Source: Warburgia ugandensis (lineage: Eukaryota > Streptophyta > Magnoliopsida > Canellales > Canellaceae). Taken from it: 64,000 bases of DNA. How positions within the stretch are numbered: position 1 is the first letter of the stretch; the number at the start of each line of letters is the position of its first letter. Made by a program: the position numbers and the translations under genes. Where the stretch lies: contig CP141132.1 of the NCBI GenBank assembly GCA_035236585.1, positions 22,791,945 through 22,855,944 of the forward strand, read 5' to 3'. The notes under the pieces are model-generated. The model was not told where the DNA came from, did no database searches, and saw only the letters and a program-made list of their open reading frames with translations. Shown in pieces: positions 39,138 through 49,666 of the stretch.

Positions 39138-39300
39138 ATAGGCAAATCCATGCCAAATCAATATTAGAGTATATAAGTTCACCAATAGGCAATTCCATGC
39201 TCAATTAATGCCAGAGCATATAAGCTCATGATTGGAAAATCCATGCCAAATCTACAATAGAGTGTATTAGTTTGCCATAGGCAAATCCATGCTGATAACT
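39138..39300. repeat. Tandem repeat, about 46-47 bp unit, 3.5 copies
   Basis: Units start at 39138, 39185, 39231 and 39277. Each opens with a variant of 'ATAGGCAAATCCATGCC', followed in full units by an 'AGAGTATATAAG'-like part. Copies differ by about 20-30%. Looser related units (38940-39020) precede them. They lie in the non-coding left part of the CACTA element. Confidence 0.8.
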
Positions 39301-40359
39301 AAAATCACGAATGAATCATGTTGGTAAAAATATCTCATATTCATCTCAACCCAAACCACGACCATACCATGAGAACCTAGAAGCCTGTTAATCTCTTTTG
39401 CAATAGCCCTCATCAATTGCCTCTTAGGCCAGCCTCACCAACCACCCACAAGTATGTATTATGAATCAAACTTTGATTGCATGCAAGAAGACAAACACGT
39501 GAAGAAAAAAAATTCAAGAGTTAAATCATGATTATGCATCAAACAAAAATAAGGGTTTAGATCTTGGAAAATCATATACGAAATGCTAAGGTTACTAATT
39601 CTAAACCAATGGTCTGACAGTGAAATGAATCATTCATTCCTACCAAAAATCTAATAATCTCCTCTATTTTTCAAACTGGCATTTGTTACTCATGAAATAT
39701 GATTCACCTGATAAATCATCATTCACATTTCTAATATGAATGGAGACTGTCTCTATATCATTGCGATTCACATAATTAAGTAATCATCTAATAATACCAT
39801 CAAAGGAAGATATACATCATTCATTTCATCCATGAAGAGTAATGCATTTCTAATTTGAACCACACCGTTTATCTATTTATCAAATATATCTATAACATTT
39901 ATTTGATTAGTTACATGTTAATTTGACTAAACTAATAATCTAGTCATAATCTGAATATATGAATAATTTAAAGATGTCATAACAACCTACCTAAAATTGC
40001 AATTCTAATCTTCAATATTTGATAAATGTCCAATCTAAAGGCTGATCAATGATCAGGATTCACAAATCTAAGATAGCACATACTAGTCGTACATTTGAAA
40101 ACATAGATAAAGTTTTATTAATTGGTCTTTGAATCAAAATATTAAAGTATTAAATCTTAAATTGAATTGCTAGATAACTCTCAAATTCATCATCCACTCC
40201 ACAAATCACCCAAATCTATTATCCCAGATGTTTAGATAATATAAATCTAAGTTTCTGATCACAGATCAGTCATCCTTAATTTATCAATCTTATCACAAAT
40301 CTTATATGCACATTTACTTTATTTCTTCTTTCCCCACAATAAATTAATGTTTTTAACCT

Positions 40360-41830
40360 ACTCCAATACTTGTCATCCTGTCAACATCTTTGGAAGTGTC
40401 CTTATCTCTACAATACCATTAAATTCTTCCTTCTTAAAATGATATGGATGGTCTCTATGAAACCATCTTCTCCACATATGGAATGTCATTTTCCTACCAT
40501 GTTTAAGTCATACAGCACATGTTTGATCACTGCAAATAGGATAAGCATTGTATCCTTTCATAGTGCATTTAGACAATTTATCGTACGTAGGGAAGTCGCT
40601 TATTGTCCACAATAGTATAGCCTTTAGGGTGAACGACTCTTTCCTATATGCATCGTATGCTTCAACACCTATATCTCATAATGTCTCAAGATCATCGATC
40701 AAGGGATACAAGTACACATCAATGTCATTCCCTGGCTGCTTTGGACTTGATTTCAACATAGTTAACATCATGAACTTCCTCTTCATGCATAGAGATGGTA
40801 GGAGGTTGTAACAACAAATATATTTTGTGCTCATAAAACCATGAGGATTAATCCCATATGCAAATAATGCAAGTCATAGGTTTCTAGGTTCTTCACCAAA
40901 ATTAGGCCACATGAAGTCTATGAGCTTCTATGCTAGGCTATCTGTGGGATGGTGTAAAAAACTATCAGCTACTCTGTCCTTGGCATGCCATTCTAATTTC
41001 TTTGATATGTCTATTATATGGAACATTCTTTTGAACCTTGGAATAGGAGGGAAGTACCATAGAACCTTTGCAAGAATGTCTACAACTATTTTAGTTGAAT
41101 TCTTCTTTAACTTCCATATTGACTGTCCACAAGTTGGCATATAGTTTTATCCTTGTGCTCTTTCCTATACAAGAAGCAATCATTAGGACTTGCAAATATC
41201 TTCTCATACTTCAACCCTAATGTAGTCAGGGTTTTCTTTGCCTCCCATGTAGACCTCACCAATTTATTATCCTTTGATAGCATCTTATCCACTTCTTTCA
41301 AGACTTCTATAAAACCTTGATCTGAAAAACCAAATCTTGATTTCACGTTGTAAAATTCTACCACTGTAGACAACTTGGTATAATCTTTACACTAAAGGTA
41401 TAACAGCTCATCGGCTTCCTCAATGTAGTATGAAAATTGTTCAAGGTCATCTAGGAAGTCATCATATGAATCTTAAAACATTGGTACATCTGTATTGTCT
41501 CCAACACTTCCTATAGTATCTTGATCATATCTTCTGGGCCTTGTTGAGGGCTTATGTGAAAGTTCTTCACCATGCCAAATCCATGGGTGATAACTTCAAT
41601 CGATTCTATTGAAGTACAAGTGTTCTCTCAACACCCCTACAATTGCTTTTTTCAAGTTTTCACATTTTGAGCATGGACAACACATGCGATTACTATTAAC
41701 ACTTGTCCTAAGTGGAACTCTATGAAATTTTCTATTCTCTCATTTTTTTATGTTCTTGTCGTAGTCATCCATGCATATTTGTCCATTATCAGAAGAAATT
41801 GAAGCAAATCTGTGTGAAGACTTATTAGAC
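40360..41830 (-). pseudogene. CACTA TNP2-type transposase remnant
   Basis: Minus-strand fragments in several frames match the order of plant TNP2 transposase. An N-terminal 'QICMDDYDKN' and C-P-C-S-K-C block lies near 41650-41800. A 'FSYYIEEADELLYLWCKDYTK' helix lies near 41380-41440, and 'LGLKYEKIFASPNDCFLYRKE' near 41165-41225. 'RFKRMFHIIDISKKLEWHA' and a 'D-S-F-L-H-H-P-T-D-S' block follow near 40930-41040. After these come the N-P-H-G and 'CLQPPTISMHEEEVHDVNYV'-type region (40740-40860) and an H-G-R-K-M-x-F block near 40470-40510. Stops and frameshifts occur throughout and much of the C-terminal catalytic part is absent. The longest open segment is 41107-41373. The protein would have cut and moved CACTA elements; this copy cannot be functional. 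Confidence 0.85.
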
Positions 41831-42229
41831 ATTAAAAGATCAGGTTAGGCATTTTACCAAATACTAGGTATACAAGAATTAGAAGTATTTGAAATAACTA
41901 CATTACATGAAAATTTTCAATTAACAATAAAAAAAAGAAAAAGAAAAATATGATAGATACATTCAAAAAGAAAATTAACCTTAAAAATGAAAGTTTCTAA
42001 CACAACCTTGTAAAAAAATTTCAAATATTCATAATACATATGAGACAAACAAAGAGATACTAACCAATACTCAAAAATCGATATTGACCCCCAAATTTGT
42101 GAATGTAGTTCCAATTCACATATAGTCTTTGGTTCAAGATAGTCAAACAGAAATCTGGCTTAGTCTTTTGTATAGGTCATGAACACTGTAGAAAAAAGCA
42201 CAACAAAAGTCGACGAAATAACTCTTAAA

Positions 42230-42420
42230 AAAACTCATAAAATTGAAGTCGTTTACTTTAAATGACTTTAAAAGTGTGCTTTTAAAGTCATTTACAACTT
42301 CAAATGTCAATACTTTTAAAGTCGCTCAATGTAAACTACTTTAAAAGTCCACAATTTTAAAGTCATTTAACTGTAAACAACTTTTAAAGTCTTTTACTGC
42401 AAATATATATATATATATAT
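42230..42420. repeat. CACTA subterminal repeat cluster, inner
   Basis: Closely spaced, mostly inverted copies of an AT-rich motif of the type 'TTTAAAGTCATTTA' and 'TAAACGACTTTAAAAGTC'. An 18-bp (TA) run ends the cluster at 42403-42420. Subterminal motif arrays are the binding platform for CACTA-encoded DNA-binding proteins. Confidence 0.75.
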
Positions 42421-43129
42421 TATTTTTATACATTGCAATATCTTACATAAATACACAATGAAATTGATTTTACACAAACAAACATATATATACATAAACA
42501 AGCAAGTGAACAAGGAAATCAAATTATTTTTTAATTACATCCAATGTTACATATATCAAATGTTACATATTCTTAGATCTTATACATTAATACAAGATCA
42601 AGGAGAGAATCTGCTCTTTTTCATCAAAATATGGCCTCCTAGTATTCAGCTCACACCATTCTTTGTGAAGAGAGAGTGCTCTTCAATTTCCTCGACCAAA
42701 ACTTTATAGTATAACCACCACTCTTCATCAAACATTAAATTTGGATGAGAACCACAAATCGTAATGTTCTTTCTTTCTCCAATAGTGAGGGTTAGAGAGA
42801 GAAGCATATGTCATTTGCAATGAAATCATACAATTCTTTCGAAATCAGGACAATCTAGCACACTTCTTAACCCCATCATTTATAGTAAGAAGACCCACTT
42901 GATCTACAAAATGAAAACAAAGAGAGTTAGTAACAAGAAAGCAATTTGTGATCAAAAGAAGTTATAGTTTACTTACAACGTTTTTCATGACACAGACAAT
43001 CAAAATATCCAAAATGGAAACTAAGAAGGGAAAAAGAGAGAAGCATAAAGACCAGAGGAGGATGTCATCATGCCACCTATGAGAAGAAGGGGATACATGA
43101 AAAGAGAATATGAGGTCGTCTATTTATAA

Positions 43130-43640
43130 ATGAACAAGGACTTTAGAAGTCATTTAGTATTAAACAACTTTAAAAGTGAGTAAATTTTAAAGTCATTTAG
43201 TACTAAACAACTTCAAAAGTATAAGCAAAAAAGGACTTAAGAAGTCGTTTGACTCAAGCCACTTTAAAAGTAACTGAATTTTAAAGTCATTTAGTGCTAA
43301 ACGACTACTAAAGTAATTGACATTTGAAGTTGTTTAGCATCAAATTACTTTAAGAGTCTATTCTTGCATAAAATAATCTTCGCGCCAAATTTATGTGTAT
43401 ACTTTTGAAGTCACTTAGCCTAAATGACTTCAAAAATTATTGACATTTAAAGTCATTTAGTTCTTAATGACTTCAAAAGTCAATAATTTTTTAAGTCATT
43501 TAATTGTAAACGACTTTAAAAGTCCTTCCCATGAAAGTTTTCCTCTTAGTGCCAAACTTTTAAAGTTGTTTACAACTAAATGACTTCTTAAGTCTATATT
43601 TTTAAAGTATTTATTTGTAACTGACTTGTAAAATATTTAC
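43130..43640. repeat. CACTA subterminal repeat cluster, outer
   Basis: More than a dozen direct and inverted copies of the motif 'AAAGTCATTTAGTxxTAAACGACTTxAAAAGT' packed into about 500 bp next to the right terminus. Many pairs form local hairpins, such as those around 43190-43220 and 43480-43520. No coding potential. Confidence 0.8.
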
Positions 43641-43695
43641 AAAGTAAATAGTCAATATAATGACTTTTTTATGCTAACTTTAAAACCCTCCTGTG

Positions 43696-43717
43696 TAGTA
43701 GTGGTTCACCACTACTA
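43696..43717. repeat. Palindrome at the CACTA/Copia junction
   Basis: TAGTAGTGGT, TC, ACCACTACTA: a perfect 10-bp inverted repeat spanning the right CACTA terminus and the neighbouring Copia-derived base pairs. Confidence 0.85.
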
Positions 43718-46231
43718 TGTTCCAAAGTTATACCACTCAAATCTAATTCATTTACATCTTCATTACAAAGTTCAAAGATTTCCCCTTCTTTGGATATGTG
43801 AGCATCATAGTCTAAAGTCAAAACTTCCTCCTGGTACTCCCCCTTAAGTTTAAGATCAGAAGTAAAATGCAACTAGTCTTCATGAGAAATTACATCCAAT
43901 GTAATAAACATTCATTGAGTTGGAGGATGATAACAGCAGTACCCCTTTTGATAAGTAGCATACCCTAGAAAGACACATCAAAATGTTAAAGGAGTCAACT
44001 TGTTGCACTAATGCTTATGGAGGTGTACAAATGACACACAACCAAAGGCTTGAGGAGGTAATTTTGAGACGACTGAGGCAATAACTGCTTCAAAGAGATC
44101 TTGGAATGGTGTTTGAAAATTAATATGCTAGAGGGTACCCGATTGATCAAATATGCTACAGAAGTAAGTGCTTCTCCCAATAGGATAATGGCATATGTGC
44201 TTCTATCAACAAAGCATAGACAACCTCCAACAAATGATGATTTTTTTGCTCTCCCTCCCCATTCTGCTTGGGTGTATTATAACAAGTAGTTTGATGAATA
44301 GTTTTGTGTGCTTCTAAATACTACTGAGAGTCAAAGCTCAAATATTCGCCACCATTGCTACAACAAAGAACTTGAACATGTGCATCGTACTGAGTAGGAA
44401 CACATTTTATGAAAATTTTGAAATAATAAGTTCACTTCAAATTTTCAAATAACAAGTTCCCTTCACTTTTGAACTTTGTCAAGCACACCCAAGTCATCCT
44501 AGTATAGTCATCAATAAAAGTAATACACCAACGTGATCCACCCAATGTAGTGACTTTGGATAGACTCCAAACATCAAAGTGTATAACCATAAAATGAATT
44601 AGAATTTTATTTAAAATTAATAAAAATGATGCATGATGGCTATTTGTAAGTTCATAAACATCAGAATAGAAACTAGAAACATCAAATTTTGTAAATAAAC
44701 TAGGAAATAATTTCTTAACGTAACCAAAAGAAACATGACTCAGACATCAATGCCATATCCAAATGTCAAATTTCTTCTATCCCCCTTTAGAACTATCCAT
44801 TGTCAATGCTTGGTGCAACTTATATGAACTCTTTGACACCAAGTACAAGTAATACAATTTCCAGTGCCTAACACCACAACCAATCGTCTACCTCTTTCAG
44901 ATGTCCTTAAACACACAAAATTCAAGCTAAATTTTTCTAACACAAAAGAAGGAAGTGGTGATTTGAGAAACTAACAAAAGATTATAATCCAAAGATGGAA
45001 CAACTAAAATAGAATCTAAATTGAAAATATCAATGAGGCACAAGGATCCTTCCCCAACAATACGGGATGAAGTACCAATGGCAGTGGAAACAAATTTTTC
45101 TGCAGACAGTTTAAGGGGTGAAACCTATCTAGAATCAAATGTCATAAAATCTAAATAACTAGAATCAATTATCTATGCACTATTAAAAATAAGGGTAGAC
45201 ATATTTAAAACTTTACCACCATTGCTGAGGTTTTTTCAGCAACATCATCCTTTGTCTTTGTTTCAACAACTGCAACAATGGAGGTCTTCTTAGAATTCCT
45301 CTTTCATGAGTCATGACTATGATCCTACCATTCTAGATATCCCACGAGTTCAAAGGAGATATTTTTGGTATGGCCAGTTTGATCTCAATGAATACATTTG
45401 TATGTAGATTTGTTAGCACCATTAGTGATCTTAGAATGGTTGAACCTTGTTCAATCTTGTTGTTTTTTTAACAGATAGGTTTTGATTGGATTGGTTGGTT
45501 TTGAGTGACCATGGTTGAAGCTTCAAAATTTTTTGGGTTCTCTATTCATTGTTGTGCATCAAACATATTCATGGCGAACTAGTGCATGACATTCTTCTAG
45601 TTTGGGAATAGGATCCTTTCTCAAAATTTCACCACGTATTTCTTCGAATTCACCATCTAATCTAGTAAGAAAAATATGCACCCTTTTGTCACTAAATTGA
45701 TTTTTGGTAAGATGCAACATCTTCCTAACTCTCCATGATCATCTTATCACAATGATCCAGTTGGCTAAAAATTTCAACTAATTCTCCATAACACACAAAG
45801 AGTATTTTGCCATTCTATTTGGTAGAAAAAGCCCTTTCATTCAAGGCAAAAACTTGTAATTTATCTACTCCCTTGTAAAAGGATTTAGAAAGAGCTTTCC
45901 AAATATCTTGAGCAGTGGGTACACAAATGTATTGCTTCATAATTTCTAGGGACATAGACATCAATAGCCATCTCTTGACTTTTTTGAGTGTCTACATACC
46001 ACTTCTCATATCCATCATCCTTTTCGATAGGTGGCTATGAATTACCATGAATAAATCAGAGTTTCTCCTTCTCGACAATATGCATCTCTTTGATTTGAGA
46101 CCACATATCATAATTTATCTCACTGAGTACAATCCCTACATTGAATGATGATCCTTCAAATTGAATAATAATGGAAGCAGACTTGGTCCCAAAAGCTTTA
46201 GAATCTAACTTGCCATGGTACCAAGTGTCAC
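43706..46231 (-). pseudogene. Ty1/Copia gag-pol relic
   Basis: Reading the minus strand from 46230 down, the order is that of a Copia polyprotein. A gag start follows the primer site ('LDSKAFGTKSAS', 'YEKWYVD'). Next is the UBN2-type gag end 'RILFPNLEEC'-like 'HALVRHEY' block near 45560-45620. A protease-type 'IDSxxxDFMTFDSR' segment lies near 45130-45180. Integrase C-terminal blocks follow: 'GEALTSVAYLINRVPSS' (44130-44180), then 'KGYCCYHPPTQ' and 'FITLDVISHED' (43880-43950). Many stops and frameshifts separate them. The relic ends at the CACTA terminus, with no reverse transcriptase, RNase H or 3' LTR beyond. Open pieces at 43669-43872 and 43995-44180 are parts of this decayed frame. The element is dead. 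Confidence 0.85.
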
Positions 46232-46232
46232 G

Positions 46233-46244
46233 GCTCTAATACCA
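46233..46244 (-). other. Primer-binding site of the Copia relic, tRNA-iMet type
   Basis: The minus strand reads TGGTATTAGAGC, one mismatch from the standard TGGTATCAGAGC. It lies 4 nt inside the LTR end at 46249. Confidence 0.88.
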
Positions 46245-46248
46245 AGTT

Positions 46249-46523
46249 TGAAAGTTTGAAGATAATTGAGAAAAATAAAGTTTGAAGATAACTGAGAAGA
46301 ATATTTTTATTCTATGTTCATCAATGAATCTATACAAATACATATATAGAGCGATGGGTTAATAGTATAGATCATGCATCTAAGCTATTGACCCTACAAT
46401 CATGCTATATATCTATTTGTCCATTCCTAATTTATAGCTATATTATCTCTAAAAATAGGAAAGAATCCCAAAAATATTTATAAGAATCATTGACTATCAA
46501 CCCAATATCTTAATAGATCAACA
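46249..46523 (-). mobile_element. Copia 5' LTR
   Basis: A 275-bp LTR on the minus strand from TGTTGATCTATT (46523) to CAAACTTTCA (46249), with typical TG...CA ends and the primer site just inside. Its length suits Copia elements. No second copy is present because the 3' half of the element is missing. Confidence 0.8.
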
Positions 46524-46840
46524 ATCCAAAAGGTTCATCTTCAGGGCCACATTCTAGCCAATTTGTGTCCTGGAACATTCTCCATGAGATTATCTTAACC
46601 TTGAACATTTAGCTACCATTGTTTTCAAACTTTATGATCCATCCATTTTCAGCTTAGAATAAAACTAGTTTGGACAATGAAATATGGAACATCTTTGATG
46701 CATAGACTATTTAATTTGCACCCTAGAACCTATTGATTTGGATCACCAAACATAAAGCTAAATCCATCTTGGTTTGGATTACCAAACATCTACAACCTAT
46801 GAAGTAGTCTGGATCACGAAATATTTAATAGGGTCTTAGT
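46524..46840. other. Unassigned spacer
   Basis: AT-rich sequence with a loosely repeated 'TTTGGATCACCAAACAT' / 'GGATTACCAAACATC' / 'GGATCACGAAATAT' phrase (46735-46830). No gene is seen. Confidence 0.5.
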
Positions 46841-47262
46841 GGTGCTTGAGATGAGATAATCTAAATTGAAAAGATGACATGGGCCAAGTCACTATTAGTG
46901 GTGCCTAAGTTGAGATGAGATGAAGTATATCTCCTCATCTCACTATTAGTGGTGCAAGAGATGAGATGAGATAGTTCAATGTCATCTTATCTCGTTGTTA
47001 GTGATTTGCATCACTTCCATCTCAAGTCATCTTATCTTATTCCTAGTGTAAAATATAACTATTTATTCACATCCCAAAATTCATCACCACCCTTGTATTT
47101 TGTTTGAGATGGAAATGAGTCATATCATTTCATTTCAAGTAGTTTAAGTGATATTTTAGTCACACACATTCTTTCATCTAATGCCCAATTTAGATCATCT
47201 TAACCCAGCTCATGTCGTAAAGCCAGATCCTCATGTCAGCTTATCTCATCTCAAGTAACACC
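46841..47262. mobile_element. Candidate MITE with inverted termini
   Basis: The left end GGTGCTTGAGATGAGATAA and the right end, reverse-complemented GGTGTTACTTGAGATGAGATAA, form an imperfect terminal inverted repeat around about 420 bp of non-coding DNA. Inside, a related phrase 'CACTATTAGTGGTGC...GAGATGAGAT' occurs at about 46900 and 46955, and inverted forms occur at 46985-47040. The target duplication is unclear, so the superfamily cannot be named. It lies about 280 bp downstream of the GH3 stop codon. Confidence 0.5.
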
Positions 47263-47400
47263 ATGTAGCTAAATCCATCTTGTTTTACATGCTCAAACAT
47301 CATATAAAAGCTTAATACACACTTCATTTAGCCATTCTAGAACCTGATAATTAAACGAAATTCATGGAATTAATCAACCTTCTCCACTTTTACAAACAGA

Positions 47401-47406
47401 CTTATT
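47401..47406 (-). terminator. Possible polyadenylation signal of the GH3 gene
   Basis: On the minus strand AATAAG (within CCTAAATAAGTC) lies about 135 nt after the stop codon. Plant polyadenylation signals are loose, so this is only the best AATAAA-like match in the expected range. Confidence 0.3.
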
Positions 47407-47539
47407 TAGGAAGAAAAAGAAAGATTAACACATTGCACATGAACAGACGGTGCGTATTAACAGCCAGCAGAGAACAAAAAATGAAAAGGAACAGACATGT
47501 GCATCACGGAGGCATGATAAGATTTGAAGTCGCTTTGAT

Positions 47540-49516
47540 TTAACATGATTTAGGCTTCCAGTTGGGGTAACCCGGGCTGAAATGAGTAGAAACCACTCTA
47601 GAGTCAAGAAGCTCCACTATAGGTGTGAAGTTAACACACCGAGGCACCTTGTACTGATTAATTGACGCACCCCTAGAGATAGCATAGTCCATCAACTCCT
47701 CAAATGTTCCACTCTTCACCACCCGAATTTCCAACGCCCCTATAGAGTGGTTTTCAACTCTCCCTTGTCGGTAAACCGAGTTCATCGCTTCTTCCATTAC
47801 CAAACAACATTGATCCAACACCACGCGGGAAGGACCCTTTTCCTGATCTTTCACTAACAGCTCCCAATAGATGACGTAGTGCCCAGGAATCGTCTTAGCA
47901 TCCGCATAACTTGTGTACTCTACCACACTGGTATGGCACTCCCGCAGGAGCACCGAAGCATTCTCCACCCCCTTCTGAAGCTCGGCTTCATCAGTCTTGT
48001 CTGAATCAATGCTTAGAAGCACATTCTTTCGCCTCACAAACTGGAATTGTGGGGCAGAGTTGTAAAACCCTGATACTCGAAGAATATCCCCGACTCGGTA
48101 CCGATTTAGACCGGCGTATGTTGTTATTACAAGCTCGTACTCCTTGCCAATTTCTACATTTGCGAGGTCGACAAGTTGACGAGGCTTGGTGGGATCCAGT
48201 GATTCATCGTCACTGGATGGTTCGTGCGGGAGGAATTCAAAGTAACCCATGTTTGGCATTATGGTGTAGGAGACTTCAGAAGGCTCGGACATGGGCTTCA
48301 GATTCAGCCCGAAGTAACACTCAGAGGACGCATACATGGTGCATGCCTTTGGTAATCCACCACTATAATAGTCAAGAGTTGGGATGTATTGAGCCATAGA
48401 TCCGGTTACTATAACCTCTAAGTACTTGGTGTTGGGCCAAATTCTAGAGATAATTCCTTCCCAATTCACACCGGAACACTCGTTGGTAATGAAAGAAGCA
48501 AGTTCAAGATCGGGTTTCAGGAGATAGGAAATAGATTCACGAACAGCTGCATCAGTGATTTTAGGGTTAAGAGTCCCAGAGGAGATGTCGTGGACAAGGT
48601 CTTGCCAATTGAGTTGTAAGAATCGAATGGCTCGAAGGAGTCCTGAAGCGAATACGGCACCAACTCGGAGAACAAGGTGTCGCTGGTAAAGGCCGCACAG
48701 CATTTGGGTGTACATGCTTTGAAATGAGTCTGGACACAAAATGGACTCGTTTGTGCTGGTGTATACGTTGTAAGGGTCATATGGTCTAGTTTTAAAGTGG
48801 TTGCTCTTGTAGTAGCTGGTTAGAACTGGTCGTGCAAGGAGGCCTCCTGGTGTCCGGGTCTCGGATTTCACGAATAAGAAGTACAGCCCCTTTCCTTTGT
48901 CAAGACCCGGAACATAACTGCAACGAGAAATAGCACAATCAAGAGGTGTAATATTATTGTAGGCTGCAGTTGAATGTCAGTTTCTGGAAGAGAAGGAAAC
49001 GTACAGATTCATGACAGGCATAAGGAGGCTATAGAGGAGTTGACGACGGTCAAGTTCTTCTTCAATGGTAGGCATCAGCTTCCTTTCACCAGCTGAAGTT
49101 CCAGAGCTGCAATTAACCCAAACCATGTTAGTACAACAATTCATTTCAAAAGAAAGGAGTATATATAAGAAAAATGTAAAGAAGAATATCGATGTATACC
49201 TGGTGAGGAATTCGGAGATGGGATGAGAGGAAAGGATTGGAGAACTATCACCATTAGCAATGCGTTGGATCTCGGACTGAAGATCTTCGTATGTGACAAC
49301 AGGGATCTTGGCCTTGAAAGTTTCGCTATCAGTAGCTCCATCTAGTTTGTAACGCTTCAAATACTCGGTTTCAGCATTTCTACTTAATATCTTACCCAAT
49401 ACCTGCTCCTGCACCTTGTCACAGTTCTTAGTCAAGCCTTCAATGAATTTTAGTGCCTTGGCATCTTTCTCACAGACGGGAGTCCCAAGAGAAGTAAGAG
49501 AGAATTCAACAGCCAT
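47540..49516 (-). CDS. GH3: GH3 family indole-3-acetic acid-amido synthetase, group II-like
   Basis: The coding sequence joins three exons on the minus strand: 49516-49200, 49106-49005 and 48917-47540 (TAA at 47542-47540), 1797 nt in all, giving 598 residues, the usual family length. Introns of 93 and 87 bp have GT-AG ends (donors GTATAC and GTACGT). Enzymes of this group adenylate the auxin IAA and pass it to amino acids, lowering free auxin; they act in the cytosol. Family hallmarks are intact. ATP-binding motif 1, [10 protein letters not shown], covers residues 106-115 and is split by intron 1 after the first two bases of codon 106. The YASSE motif is at 335-339 and YRVGD at 413-417. The C-terminal [10 protein letters not shown] is at 556-565. 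The start MAVEFSL resembles GH3.1-type proteins. It is the only intact gene here, has much higher GC than its surroundings and shows no lesion. IAA as substrate is inferred from subgroup similarity. Confidence 0.97.
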
Positions 49517-49598
49517 TAGAGAGAGGGGGAGAGAGATGAAAATGAAACTGGTGAAGTGATTTTGATGATTTGGGTGCTAAATGGGGAAGAAGATGGTG

Positions 49599-49608
49599 CT
49601 ACTTATAG
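49599..49608 (-). promoter_or_regulatory. TATA-like box of the GH3 gene
   Basis: The minus strand reads CTATAAGTAG about 85 bp upstream of the ATG, implying a 5' leader of roughly 50-60 nt. That leader is pyrimidine-rich on the coding strand, with runs of CT repeats just before the ATG. Confidence 0.6.
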
Positions 49609-49619
49609 CTTAGAATAGG

Positions 49620-49666
49620 TGTCGCCTTTTAAACGTGGTTTCATCAGCATTGGCGTTTGGACGTGG
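49620..49666 (-). promoter_or_regulatory. Proximal ACGT and TGTC elements of the GH3 promoter
   Basis: The plus strand shows TGTCGC at 49620-49625 and ACGTGG at 49633-49638 and 49661-49666 (CCACGT on the coding strand). TGTCnn is the auxin-response-factor core and ACGTGG the bZIP G-box-like core; GH3 promoters commonly combine the two. Function is inferred from motifs only. Confidence 0.4.

Larger units (their letters stand above)
38496..43703 (-). mobile_element. CACTA (En/Spm-like) DNA transposon, degraded
   Basis: The right end, read on the minus strand, starts CACTACTACACAGGAGG. The proposed left end starts CACTACAAAAAAATAC. Between them lie TNP2 transposase remnants (40360-41830) and dense subterminal repeats (42230-42400 and 43130-43640), the usual architecture of this superfamily. 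The flanking trinucleotides (CAT on the left, GTT on the right) do not match as a 3-bp target duplication. The two termini agree mainly in the first 6 bases, so the left boundary is less certain than the right. The element lies against, and apparently inside, the Copia relic to its right. Confidence 0.7.

Noticed and set aside
42230..43640. CRISPR-like array
   Set aside because: The repeats are variable, inverted as well as direct, and lack uniform spacers. They are CACTA subterminal repeats in a plant genome.
47911..48399. 162-codon plus-strand ORF inside the GH3 gene
   Set aside because: It is antisense to exon 3, has no recognisable domain, and is explained by the codon bias of the real gene on the other strand.
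47540..48871. GH3 exon 3 as a free-standing 443-residue protein
   Set aside because: Its apparent start is an internal GTG valine codon. The frame continues upstream to the intron 2 acceptor at 48917 and joins exons 1 and 2 in phase.
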